Both the position numbers and the translations under genes were made by a program. The notes under the pieces are model-generated. The model made no database searches, was not told the origin of the DNA, and saw only the letters and a program-made list of their open reading frames with translations. Of a DNA stretch of 64,000 nucleotides, positions 10,412 to 21,741 are shown one piece after another; within the stretch, counting starts at the first letter, position 1, and each line of letters begins with the position of its first letter. The stretch is from Toxoplasma gondii ME49 (lineage: Eukaryota; Apicomplexa; Conoidasida; Eucoccidiorida; Sarcocystidae), in the NCBI RefSeq assembly GCF_000006565.2, contig NC_031475.1, positions 4,759,601 through 4,823,600 of the forward strand. Reading direction: 5' to 3'.

Positions 10412-13400
10412 ATGTCTGGACACCCACGACGATACTCCCGTAGATCGTCATACATCCATTTGCAGCTGAAGGTTTTCTTGATGAAAATGTTACACCAATT
10501 TCGGGATGAGAAGCGGGAGGGGTGTTTAGTATTTCCAGTTCCTCTTCAGTTCTTTTCTGAGGTGTCGTTCCTTCGTTTTTCAGCGGAGCAATTTTCCCCG
10601 CGGCACTTCCAGGTCATTGTGTCGGGAGAGATTGTATCTGCCTCGATCGACGGAGGTCGGGGCTCTGGTCCGCTAGTGTGCAGATACCTATTTGTCCACG
10701 GACCTGACTGGAGAATCATTTCCGTAGGTGCTCTAGATTTCCGTGGGTATTTGTCCCGACCAAAAGATCCCAAAGTGATATGGGAAATTTCTGTGAATCT
10801 CTTCTTCAAAACAACGGTTTTTCCACTCGAAAGTCTATGTAGATACATACAGGTAGGTGTTCATGCATGTCACTGGCAGCATGCACTTCGGCACACAGAG
10901 AGATAGGCGTTTGAGTCGCTGCAACGTGAAGTTCCCTAGTACGTCTATGTTTACTCATGCGCAGCCCGGTAGACACCTGTACAAGTAGCGGAGTGTAGGT
11001 ATCTGTGTTCAAAGACGTACAAGTAGATGCCCACTGTGGTGCTCGACTTCTCAGCACCGGCTTTCCATTGCTACTGGCGCCTCTTTGTCCTCCAAACAAC
11101 TCCTGTGTGTAGCAGATCCTTTTCAGTTCTGTCTCTGTTGAAGGTGTTGTACATGTCTTGCACCAAGTCGACGCAGCAGGAAGAGGAAGAGAGTTTCAAC
11201 AGGAAAGAGAGTGTCTCGCTGTTTTCCGTTTTTGTCTGTCGAGACACCGTTTGTTTGTCGTCACTCTAGCGCTCTTCGTCGCTTCCCTCTGCACTTCTTC
11301 GAGGAATCCCAGGCTATCCAAAAACCACATCTCCGGTTCGGATTTTCTGCCCCAGAGAGAGTCTGAGATTGTACGATTGTGTAGTATTTGTGATGCTTAC
11401 GCTTCTCGCTTGTCTCAGGGTGAAGAACAAGCAATCTCACAGAGTGCTTACGCTGCAGGAGCCTCTAATCTGGCTCTTGAGTTTCTGTCCTATCCCCTAA
11501 ACGCGGACCAAGACCAAGTAGTGTGGAACTTCCCGTTCAGCCTCATCTTCAAAGTGAGACAAGCTTTTCTTTTGACTTGACTTCCGCGGTGAAACGGTTT
11601 CTTCGTTTCCTACAAGCGAGGCTGGGTGGGAACCAAGACAAGCGGGCACTGAGCACCAGAGAGATGTCTGGACTTGGGCAAGAGAGTTCGAGCGTCTAAG
11701 CTGTTGGGAAAGTCACCTGCTGCAGAGTACCGGGCAGCACACGAGACACAAAACACTCAGACCACCCACTGCCTGTAAATCTAAGAAGATTGTAGTCGAC
11801 CGGTAGGAATGGGTGAAGAGGAACACAGAACTTAGCATAAATGATGAAGGGATTCGATCGACAGTCTCGCTTTTCTGTTGCACGGATCGCAAAAAGTAAC
11901 AGGACGCCAGCAACCAGCGAAGTTCATGGTCAAGTTGCCACATCAAGAGCCGTAATGCTTGCAGATCACATGCATGCAAATCCGCCAGCGACGTTAAGAA
12001 AGGGGAAGCCCGTTCTTTATCGGGAAGCATCGAGAATCACAGAAAAGGGCGTTGCTGTGTTCTTCTTTGAAACATTAGCGGGTTCTGTTCAGCTGGACTC
12101 TCTCACGTCACCTTCGTTTTTCCTCAGTCCACGAATCCATTCGGATGGCCGCGTCTTGTTATATGCGTCTACGGTACCGACTGGTGAGCTCCTCCGGAAA
12201 TTTTCCAAGTTTCCCTGTGAAGGGTAGGCGGTTGTACATCGTTGTTTATCTGCTACAGCATGCGAAACCCTCACTCATCTCTCCCTCCTTCCGTCTTTTT
12301 CTGGCATACCTCCCACCGTGCGACTACGTCCATACGGTCCGTGAATTGACGCGAAAGTCGCAGCAGTCAAATGACTCTTTGTATTGCGTTTTATGTTGCC
12401 TTCCAAAGGTTGAATGGCACTCGTTTTACAATTCTTGCACCTACATGTGTGAGCGAGATTTCCGTGCACTTTCCTCGAAGAAACTCGGAGGCCACGCATG
12501 CAAAACTTTGAGCTATTTCGATCGACCTCACGACTTGCGTTTCGGAGATCGCCTTCCCGGCTGTTCCAGAGTAAACTGTTGCTGTGCCCCGTTTATGTTT
12601 CTTGTCTCAATAGGCTGAACAGAAGAGTTGTTATCGGCTATACCTCTGTGCATGTTCCGACACAACCGGGACGGTGAGAGTAGAACGCGAGAGAAAGAGC
12701 GAAGAAGCGAGGCGGATTCGATGAAATGTGCTTTCACACTGACTCAACTCGAGTCGAATAAATAATATAGACGTACGAAGAGCCGTACATCCTGTTCACT
12801 GGCGGTTTTTTCGGCTTCTCTCTGATTGCAAGAGGCGAACGATTCGCACCCAGGTGTACCACATGGTTGTTTATCACATGTTGCGTGCAAGCCGTTCATT
12901 CCCCTCTCTCTACGTTCCTCTTTTTCTCTGGTCTACCTTCCACCGCGTGACTTTATCTTTACGATCCGAGGATGGACGCTGAAGTTGCCACACACGCTTT
13001 TTCGTTTTGGTACTGGAGGAAGTTCTCAGGGAAAAACAAGCAGCCAAAACCGACCAAAACATAGAGGGATGAAAACTCCTAAGTAGACAGTTCTCCACGG
13101 GAGCATTCTCAGGTCTTCCCCCTGCATGTAGATTCAGAACCCAATGAAAGCAGGTGGATGTGAGTTTAAACGCCTTTTTTTGTCCACACCCTCCACAAAA
13201 CTGATCAAGACAGCTAAAATGATTGAACGGAGAAAGGAGGCTTGCAATGGTTGTAGCATTGCAGAAACACAATGGCCGCATAAGACAGTACATATCCACG
13301 AAACAGAGTGACTATACCAAGTCTACCTCTGCACGAACGAGATGCACATTCTGGCTGTCTATCTTTCGAAAACTTCAAGCAAATGTAGTGCTGCTTGACC

Positions 13401-14567
13401 TTTTGCCTCTAGACTCAATTCAGCAAAATGCGTCTCGCACTGGAAAGGCGGTTGTTAGGCTCTGACGACCGTGAGAGGGTCCACACACTATGGAGGATTT
13501 GCTTTTTTGCCATGGCTGAGACCCGCGTTCTTTGTCTTTCCATTCGTTCCTTGTAATGCTGGGTTCCCTAGATTTCCGCGTTTAGCTGCTTGGAAGATGT
13601 CTGCCGCTTTTCGCAGACACATTCACACACTTCAACTCTACTCCATCACTTCTTCGTCCTGGATGCAAAGACTCGTCGCTTGGGCGACAGGATGTCGACC
13701 GGAGTACGTCGATCCTCAAACAGCGGCGCGCAGTGAAGGTCGTGAAGGTACGCGACATCATCTCATTTTCTGCACAAAAAAGGAAGCATCACCACAAGTC
13801 TATTCTTCGATTGTTATTTCTTGAGTACATATAACTAAACGACGCGTCAAGGACCCAGCGGTTGTCTTTCAACAGCTTGAAGAGGCACCTTCATAGGCTC
13901 TGTGGACCGCAAGAGAGGGGAGAATAGGGTGGGTGGCGAGCAGGACCTTCTTTGATGAATTCTCTTCATAAGAAGGACCTCAGGACAACAAAGTCGCATG
14001 TTCTCTCGTAGCTTCGATGCCTCAGGCATTCCTGTCACCTTCCTGCCGTGCTGAATTTTTCCAGAAAGTCGTACACAAATTCACACAATTGAGCTTCTCT
14101 CGTTGGCGTATACGGATCGTCATTCAGGGATAGGACCATTTTTCTAAGTTTCTTCATTGTCCTTCAATCTCGCTGAGTAAAGGAAAATGGAAGCGATCGT
14201 TTCTGAGGCGAAAACTCTATTTCAGCTTCTTCTCCAGGGGGCAGACAGTTGGGGGTGGCCGTGTCCAGATCTCGACTGCCTCTGTTCTTTTGGGATAGTC
14301 CTCAGTTTAGACAGAACTGCTGCTGTGGTTTATCGGGACGACGCTCGGGATTATCAATTTACAGCATTCTTGGGCCAAAGAATAAGCAGCTACCGTTTTT
14401 GCCTGCTTCGGAGATAACTGTCTGTCCATCGATTTCTCTCGCGATGCTTTAAACTCGGTGTGAGATTCCACGACCGTATGATTCCTTCTCCAATAATTCA
14501 CTGTACCATAATCTCGTGAATTCATGGTCAGCATCCGGCTAGTTAAATATATACACCTACACAGATA

Positions 14568-14604
<37 letters not shown>

Positions 14605-14845
14605 TTCCATGGATCTGTGCCCGTGCATGCGGAAATAGGTTTCTCGGCTTCTGTACGAACGAGCGTTATCTTGTCAGTTTTATCTGCTTTTTCCGAAGTG
14701 TTTTTGGTCTCGGTTTCTCCACTGCAAACCTCGACCCTCTGCGTTCCTTTCCCCTGCAGTGGTGCGAACAAGTCACGCAGGCCGCATCAAGGTCTGCTTC
14801 AACGTTCTTTCGAGAGATCTGCAGCAGCTCCAATACTCCCTCTAA
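10412..14845 (+). CDS. B9D1: B9 domain-containing protein 1 (transition-zone MKS module)
   Basis: B9D1 works with B9D2 and MKS1 at the ciliary transition zone, controlling membrane protein entry; here it would serve the microgamete flagellum. Exons: up to 10723 (FQVIVSGEIVSA...CRYLFVHGPDWRIIS, donor GTAGGT), 11419-11553 (VVWNFPFSLIFK), 12128-12183 (STNPFGWPRLVICVYG), 13459-13747 (THYGGFAFLPW; CRPEYVDP; SEGRE) and 14760-14845 (VRTSHAGRIKVCFNVLSRDL, then stop). These match, in order, the human B9D1 blocks VNGQVESA/YCFVYGQDW, LVWNFPIDVTFK, STNPYGWPQIVLSVYG, RRPEYTDPKV/EGREV and LLFNVVTKD. Exon 3 ends with two leftover bases while exon 4 starts in phase 0, so a short exon for the 'DVFGND' part is missing from my model between 12184 and 13458. 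The first exon may be spliced at 10584 (AG acceptor after a T-rich tract); 10412 is the first in-frame ATG if it is not. Exon 4 carries about 25 extra residues that may be a retained intron. Confidence 0.78.
12230..13000. repeat. Diverged intronic duplication (about 12238-12365 and 12864-12990)
   Basis: Two stretches of about 125 bases in the B9D1 intron share an opening GTTGTTTATC, a pyrimidine-rich block, a CTTTTTCT...CTACC/ATACCTcCCACCG block and a final (T)ACGRTCCG block. By eye the identity is roughly two thirds. Both are in the same orientation, about 625 bases apart. They look like an old duplication; origin unknown. Confidence 0.45.
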
Positions 14846-14967
14846 ACTCTCTGATTCTCTTCACTCCTCAAAGCATAAAACTTTTCTGGTTCATTCTTAT
14901 ATCCACAGGCGTATGTATATATATATATATATATATGAGAGAAAGAAAAGGATTTGTGATTTTACCG

Positions 14968-14994
<27 letters not shown>
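14571..14994. repeat. Three AT dinucleotide microsatellites
   Basis: (TA)n tracts at 14571-14600, about 14915-14936 and about 14968-14994. The first lies in the last B9D1 intron and the other two in its 3' flank. An open frame of about 340 codons runs through all three on the plus strand but reads mostly repeat and intron, so I do not call it a gene. Confidence 0.9.
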
Positions 14995-14998
<4 letters not shown>

Positions 14999-16267
14999 TT
15001 ATGATGCATCGAAATTTCTGGAAACTGGTTAAAGTTTCGTCTGTCTTTCAAAAGGTTTCCTGCTCTTTGTTCTTCTGCATGTCTTCATTCTCCCTGGACA
15101 TGCTTTTCTCTTTCCGTGAAGTCTCGCGTCTGTTCTACCCTTTGCTCCTGTCTTCCAGAGAAAACTGGGTGGTCTCTGGTAATTGCGCAAGCAGACTTGT
15201 TCAAAGAGATCTCTTGCCTTTTATGAAAAGGAATTTGACCGAGGGCGATGCCACACTTGGAGGAAAGACTGGCTGGTTCGCACCCATCTCTCCACTCTTT
15301 TCAGAAAGCGTTTCTCAGGAAGCTCCGTGGGCAATTTTTGACTTTTTTATGCCTGAAAGTTTTCAAAAGGATATTCGAAAACAAGAATCGAGACGGTCCC
15401 ACCCTTTCTCCGGTGGCTCGACACTAAGCGCGGTGCTTGTTCCACCAGAGAGCAAGGAAATCGGTTTCTCTGAGATGTATCACTCAGAAGCACAGGAAAG
15501 TCACAAACATCTCGGTTTTCTACATTCTTCTTTGCGTGAATGTGGGAACTAGGTGGAGGCAAACCTGTTGTAGTTTTTAAAGTAAATCGAACGAAACACC
15601 GGGTATCAGAGCCACTCTTCGCGCAGTTGTATAGAAGTATCTATCCAACCGGTGGTCTGTCATTGATCCTTATTTAGGACGACAATTTCAAAGGCGAGCG
15701 TGAAATGTCGCACGCAAAGCCCCATATTCTAGACCTTGACGTCACGATACGCAAACGATCCACCACACTGGACTCGAAACCTGAAAGACAACTCAGGCCG
15801 ATAGTTCTGTGTCTGAACGCGCGCGCGAGTTTCTGCACATCAGTCTTTCGCCCTATATTCGGAGAAAGCCGCCATCTGCGATGTCACTCTCGAGTCGAAA
15901 CCCTTCCCCACGAGTTGATATATCTTGTGCAGTGGACATCTCTCGCAGTCCATCAAGACAAGACAATCGAAACCGCAACAGCTGGCGGGGTTGTGCGAGG
16001 AGACAACAAGCATACAAACGCATGCAGGCACAGACATTCCTTCTGTCCGGTCGACTGGTTCGGGCGTCTGAGCACTGAGTTTGCCATCTCGCTCCTTCAT
16101 TTCGAAGAAAATCTTTGTCTCTTGTTTCTCGGGTCCTCTCTGTTCCTTGTTCCACGGCTTCCTCGCCTCTTTCTTTCCCTCCTCGGCAAGCCGTCCGTCC
16201 GGCTGATCTCTCTTCTGCCTAGCTACAAAGAAATCCTGGAGAAAACGCATGGTCTCTTTCTCTTTTC
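14846..16267. other. Convergent intergenic region between B9D1 and ANK-PHAX
   Basis: About 1.4 kb between the stops of two converging genes. It should hold both 3' UTRs. It contains the two right-hand AT microsatellites and a GC/CT-rich stretch near 15.7-16.2 kb. I see no supported gene in it. Confidence 0.5.
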
Positions 16268-19200
16268 TCATTCCGGACTTCTTCTTCCCCCTCGACCGCG
16301 AGCTCTGTCGCTGCGACCTCTACCACCTCTGCCCCTCGCGTTTCCAGGTTCGTGTGTTCTCTTTTCATGTCTGCTTTTCACGACTTTCCATCCGTCTTCG
16401 TCTGCGCCTTTGTCTCGACTGGGGGGCTTCTCCACACTCGCATTTGGTCGCGCGTTCTGCTCCTGTGGGATGCGTGCTCTCGGCGCCTCCACAGTCCTCT
16501 CGTTCGCCTCCTTCTCTCCCTGCCCCTCACAGGAAACTCCGTCAGCCTCGGCGTTCACTCGGCCAGCTTCTTCCTCCCGCTTCGTCTCTTCTTCTTCTCT
16601 GCCCTTCTTCCGCTGAGACTTCCCCTTCTTTCGGCTCGCGGCCTGCGCGTCCGACTCCTCTCTGGGGTGGACGTACATCCCAGGCGCGCCAGGGAAGAAG
16701 GGTGCGAAGTTCGGGACGAGGCCGGACGCCTTCTTCTTGTGACCGTCTCCCTTTTCCCCTCGGAAGAAAGCGCTCGCACCGGGCGCCTGCGGATAGAAGG
16801 ACGGAGTCGAGAAGAACGACGGAGCGTCTTCCTTTCCAGCGAGACTCGCGCCCATGACCGGCGGCGGCGACAGCGGGGTGGGGAAGCCCATCGGCCAGAA
16901 AGGGTACACAGGATACATCGAGAAGGGAAGGAAGCCTTGCGGCTGAGAACCCACGAACGAACCGACCGCAGGAAAGTTCGTCGGCGTCTGCTGCTGCGGC
17001 GAACTCCCGCGGCTGCTGCTGTTGCTGCTCAGCGTCTCGGCGTCGATCGCCATCGCCAGTGGGGTGTACGCACACCCGCCGACCGTCGACGCGCCGCTGC
17101 TCTTGGACGACAACGCGCTGCCCGGCCGCGTTTTCGCCGCGGAAGGCGCCAGACGTGGCGGGACTGCCGGCTTCGAAAAGTTTTTCGCAGACACGAAGAA
17201 GCCAACAGAATTCTTCCGGGAAGTCGACGAATTGCCTTGAGATGGATGTGACGTTTGCACACTCTCCTGAGTCTTCGCAGATCCTTCTGGGCGCTGCTTT
17301 CCGCCCGGTCGCCTGGACGCAGGACCCCGGGCGCCCTCCGGCGCATTCATCGGTCGCGTGGAGTTTCCGGCGAGTTGTCTGTTTTCTCTCCCAGAAGCAG
17401 CAGCGGGAGTGCGGTGAGGAAGACGAGGAGCAGCTTCAGCCCCCGACGAGGAGGAATGCTTCTGCCGCGCGCGACGTCGCAGCGCCTTCTTCGCTTCGCC
17501 GTCTTCCTGCAAAAAAAAACGAGACACAGAAGAAACTTCACAATGAAGCGAAGCGAGTTAGGTGGAGGTGCACAGCAATCATGCAGAAATCGATCGCGTG
17601 CATTTCACAACTGTTCCACATTAAGATCCACGACATGCTCAGTGTCGCTCTCGAGACCAAGCCGCGAAAAACGCATTTAAACAAGTTTAAAGGACACAGC
17701 TCCACATGAGATCGAGTCGAGAACTTCATAGTGGAAAGCAAGACAGAACATAGGGGAAAAGAGAGGAATGCGAGGGACGAGGGAGCACGAAGAGAGAGGA
17801 GAGAAGGAAAACAAAGGGAACAGAGAGAGAAAAGAGAAGATGCGGCCAGTGGAATGGAACTGGAACTCACCATTTCGATGTAAACGAGATCGTCTCGACT
17901 GATTTCGCCTTGTCGCGCCATTTCGCGCAAGAGTGTGAAGAAGACGCCACCGGCAGTCTTGGGCCTGCTCCCATCGGCAACGAGCATGCCTCCTGACAAG
18001 AGACGCACACAGGAGCGACGTTGAAAAAGATGACGAAAGACACAAATCCTGCCGTTTTCTGTGCGGCAAACGCCCGACTGAGCACCTCCAGTCAAAACGG
18101 TCCGTGCTAAGGAACGAAGAAGCCGAGAATTTACGCGAAGGGAAGGATCGGGCAGACGCAGCGTCTGCCCGATCCTTCCCCCTCAGCGAGGCAGGAACGT
18201 GGAGCGGAACTCTCAAAAACAGGCACAGTTTTCCGCGAAGAACACAGACGGAGAACCTCGGAAGCCAGAAGGGAAAATGTTTTCTGAGCCTACCCATTCC
18301 CTGCACCATCATCGTTTTCTGGTAGGCCTTGAGGCACGTGACGGTTCCGAGACGAGCAACTGTTCTTTCCAGCTTGTTTTTCTTGACTTCCTGGAAACCG
18401 CAGACAGACAGCGCGGCCGAACCGACAGATCCAGATGCATGCACAAGCAGATCCTTCCGGACTCTTCCTAGGAAACAACGTAGACACGCGCTTCAGTGTG
18501 GGCGCAGGACGAGGCCAGACAGCGCAGGCGGCGGCTCTTCCCCTGCGAGAGACAGCCGCTCTCGACGTACCTGCATGCCAGTGGCGAGCACCTCCGTGAT
18601 CGTCTGGTTGAGCAGGCACGCGTCTGCAGTCTCCGGCTCAATGAGGGCCGCGTGCTCTCCCAGAGTCGCCTCCAGCTGGTCCGCGTAGGACTTCAGCAGC
18701 AAAAACTGAAAAAACCGACACGGTTCGCAACTCAGAAACCTCCGTGTACGCCAAAATGCAAGGAACTGACAAATACATATATCTATCTATATATATATGT
18801 ATATGTGTGTATATGTATATGTGTGTATATGTATATGTGTGTAGATATGTGTATATATGTAGATATGTACATGAGGGTTGGATGTTGAAAATACCGTGTA
18901 CGAACACCCCCTGCAGATACGTCGAAGCGACAGAGCTCCCCGAGCCTCTTCCGAGTCCTCCACGCGCGCTGCACCCAATCTCGATCGGAGAAGGAAACCA
19001 CACTCGAGTCGTTCGCCACAGATGCGACGCACCCGCATGCCCAGCTGTACAGACAGGTACGCACAGATGTGCAGACAAAAACGCGAGGTGCAATACATCC
19101 GACTCGCATCCCGGAGGTTCATTCTCGACACAGGCTTACAGCTCCATTCTGTCCGTGAAGCTTCGCGAGTTGCGCAGGGGTGATGTCCCACTTGTCTTTC

Positions 19201-21741
19201 CTTCGGAGAAGAAGCAGAGCGGTCACCGGGTCTGCCGCCTCGAGGATGCTCTGTGCGTTCTGAAGCTGGCCCTTGATCGCCGCTGCATGCAACGCGCTCC
19301 GCCCGTTCACGTCGAACAAGTCCAAGCGCGCGCCGCGCGCCAGAAGCCAAGAGACGTAATGCGAATTGTCTCGGCAAGCCGCGTAGTGCAGAGGCGGTCG
19401 TTTGTCGCTGTCCAAGTCGTTCACTGCACAGCGGCAAAGAGAAAGAAACGTTCGTTGTTGAGAACGAAGCGAACGGCTCGGGGCAACGAAAAGAAAACGC
19501 TCGGACAGACAAAGAGCTCTACTGGGAGAAACAGATTCACAAAGATCCCGAGAAAACGTGAATCCAACAAAAGACCTCTGAGCACAGTACTTCCTAATCA
19601 CAACTGCATACATGCATACGTGCAGGCTTACATCTAGATATAAAGATCTATATAGATAGAGAGATAGATATTCGACGGCGCGTGTGAATCGGAGATTCCC
19701 AAGCGATTTCCACCCTACCAGTGGCCCCGTAGTCGAGCAGAAGTTTGGAAATTTCGATGTTGCCTTTGATTGCAGCAAAGTGGATCGCTGCGCTCCAGGT
19801 TTGGATGGGTCCTTCTGCTTCGCCTGCTCCACATGCGCTGGGTTTCACGTCCGTTTTGGCCTCTGCCTTCTCGCTCGCGTTCGCCTCAGCCGCCTCAGCC
19901 GCGTCTTTCGCTTGTCCATCCTTCTCGCTCTTCTCCGACTCTCGCGTTTCGGGAGCGCGCTGCGCCGAGCTGCGGCAGGGGGCGCATCGGTGGCAGAGCG
20001 TCGCGCCGACTTCTGCGCCTTTTTCGAGGAGGAGGCGAACACACGCAGAGTGCGTCTTGGTCACCGCAATCAAGAGCGGCGTCCAGTGCTTCCGGTCTCG
20101 CTGGTTGATGTTCTTCGCGCCGCCGGCTTCCAGGAGCTTCCGCACAATCCTCTCCGTCCCCGTCGCCGCGCCGTAGTGCAGCGCAGAGCGTCCGACGCGG
20201 TCGGAGAAGGAGACGTCTCCGCCGCGCTTCAGACACAAGTCCACGATGTCCTCGCGGCCCAGAAAAGCAGCACGCAGAAGCGCTGTGTTCACGTCTGGAC
20301 CTGAAAGGCCTGGAGGCGCCCGGACCGTCGGCGAGGCCAGCGGCGCCGGTCCGAGAAGCGCGGCAGGCTGCGCTGTCTGCGGAGATGCGCTGTCTGAGGA
20401 GACAGGCGCGCCGGGAGTCTCTGCAGGCGCCGAAGCGGCTGGAGTCTCTTCGCGGTCTGAAAAAAACACGAGACGGGGAGAACGCGTGAGAGGGGGAGAG
20501 GGTGGAGGCAATAAGCACAGTCGTTCCACGTCGAAATTCCTAGTTTTCGACAGACGAGATCTTTTGGGAAGCACGCACATGGAGTTCGACTTCTGCTGTC
20601 GATCTTCGGCGGGGCGCAAGAAGCCAAGAAGAAGGGCAGTGTCCTCGAGCCTCGATGCCCTGCAGTCTTCCTGCAGGTGCCCTGGGTCTGTTCGGTCGAC
20701 GTGATCGGAAGACCATCCATCCTTCGCTTCCATCGTCCCTTTCGACTTTTCTCAGTTCTTGCCTGTCTCCCCCCGCCCCCCTGTTTGTGTGCTGAGTCTC
20801 CTCTCTCAGTGGAACGCATTCACAGGACAGCAGCTCGTTCTCCGTTCACGCAAAAAGGTCCACGTTTCACGTTCCTTACCATTGTGTTCTTTGACTTTCC
20901 ACTGTTTCCGGCATTTGCTTTGCTTCCCAGTCGCGGGTCTCGCTGGCTGCCCCCTCTCGTTGTTTTCCTTCTCTAACTGGCGTCTCTGCGTCGCCGCGCC
21001 TGCCTCGAGCGTCGGCCAGGCATTCTCCTCCGGTTCTTTGCGTTGCCCGGACATCTCCTCCGTCCTCTTGGGTGTTCTCTCCGCTGATTCGCGCCTCTCG
21101 CGCGCGCAGCTCCCTCCCCTTCGCTCTTCGCGAGCTTTCGCGAGTCCCGCCGCGAGGAGACTCTTGGCGACGGCGGGGACGGCGTCTGCGCCCTGCTCGG
21201 AGAGACTCTGCTTGAGCTGCGTCGCGTTGAGGCACTGCGAAATGAAAGAGTAGATCTCGTAGTTCAGAGGCATCTGGAAGTCGAGCGGAAAAGTGAAGTC
21301 GGCGTCTCCAGCCGTGTCTTCAGAGAGGCGGTATCCATTCAAGAGCGCCTCCGCGATCTGCGCGTCCGGCTCGAACCGGGTCACAACTTCGGAGCCTGAG
21401 GGAAAAGCAGGAGCAGCCGCCGGCCGCGGCAATTCTCCGGCAGAGCAGGCGGTGGGCGTGACGTCAGGCTTCGCGCGCGTTCGCCGGGGATTCTCGTCAG
21501 GCGGAGAAGCGGCCGGCGCCGCAGTGGGGCAGGCGGCGTCTGAAGGGGGACAGGAAGCCATGGGCGCGTCAGGCTTTGCATCAGAGGCTTCTGAGGCCAG
21601 AGAAAAAGACGAAGTTGCGGGTGGGGATTTCGAGGCAGACTTGGATTTCGTCGCTGCGGCCAGGAGCGCCTCGGCTGTCTCGGGGGACCCGGCCGGCAGG
21701 CAGGGAGACGAGCAAGACGGGAGCAACAGGTGTGGCGCCAT
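16268..21741 (-). CDS. Ankyrin-repeat protein with PHAX RNA-binding domain and RG-rich tail
   Basis: Seven exons, all in phase: 21741-20880, 20456-19719, 19423-19140, 18705-18571, 18390-18294, 17992-17871, 17506-16268; about 1158 aa. The start is ATG in GCCATGGCG. Residues about 1-287 are Ala/Pro-rich with a conserved-looking patch (FPLDFQMPLNYEIYSFISQ). Residues about 310-650 hold roughly seven ankyrin repeats (GRSALHYGAATG, WSAAIHFAAIKGN, RPPLHYAACRDN, GRSALHAAAIKGQ), interrupted by a charged Ala/Glu/Lys insertion. Residues about 660-765 match the PHAX RNA-binding domain: KNKLERTVARLG, then GGMLVADGSRPKTAGGVFF (human GGLFIMNGSRRRTPGGVFL), then ISRDDLVYIE and KKALRRRARQK. The C-terminal 400 residues are Pro/Ser/Gly-rich and end in an RGRGGRGRSD-type RG box. 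PHAX in animals adapts capped U snRNA to the export receptor; U snRNA or small-RNA binding is therefore inferred. The ANK-PHAX combination is unusual to me. Confidence 0.82.
18140..18180. repeat. Perfect 20-bp-arm inverted repeat with one-base centre
   Basis: Left arm 18140-18159 and right arm 18161-18180 are exact reverse complements around a single A at 18160. The element lies in the intron between the two PHAX-domain exons (18390-18294 and 17992-17871). In RNA it would make a very stable hairpin, GC-rich in the middle. Confidence 0.95.
18778..18872. repeat. TATG/TGTA microsatellite
   Basis: Compound TA, TATG and GTGTGTATATGTATAT repeat of about 95 bases. It lies in the ANK-PHAX intron between exons 19423-19140 and 18705-18571. 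A second short GATA/TA-rich tract is at 19632-19672 in the preceding intron. Confidence 0.9.

Noticed and set aside
10724..10812. Apparent second B9-like match (KVIWEISVNLFFKTT) following the first B9D1 exon
   Set aside because: It lies after a good GTAGGT donor. The exon at 11419-11553 supplies the true WNFP...FK segment in the right place, so the likeness is probably chance in intron sequence.
14524..15552. 342-codon open frame on the plus strand
   Set aside because: It starts in the last B9D1 intron, overlaps the last B9D1 exon in another frame, and runs through three AT microsatellites (YIYIYI runs). No domain is visible.
15705..17251. Long plus-strand frames over the ANK-PHAX C-terminal exon
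   Set aside because: They are antisense shadows of the GC-rich coding exon 17506-16268.
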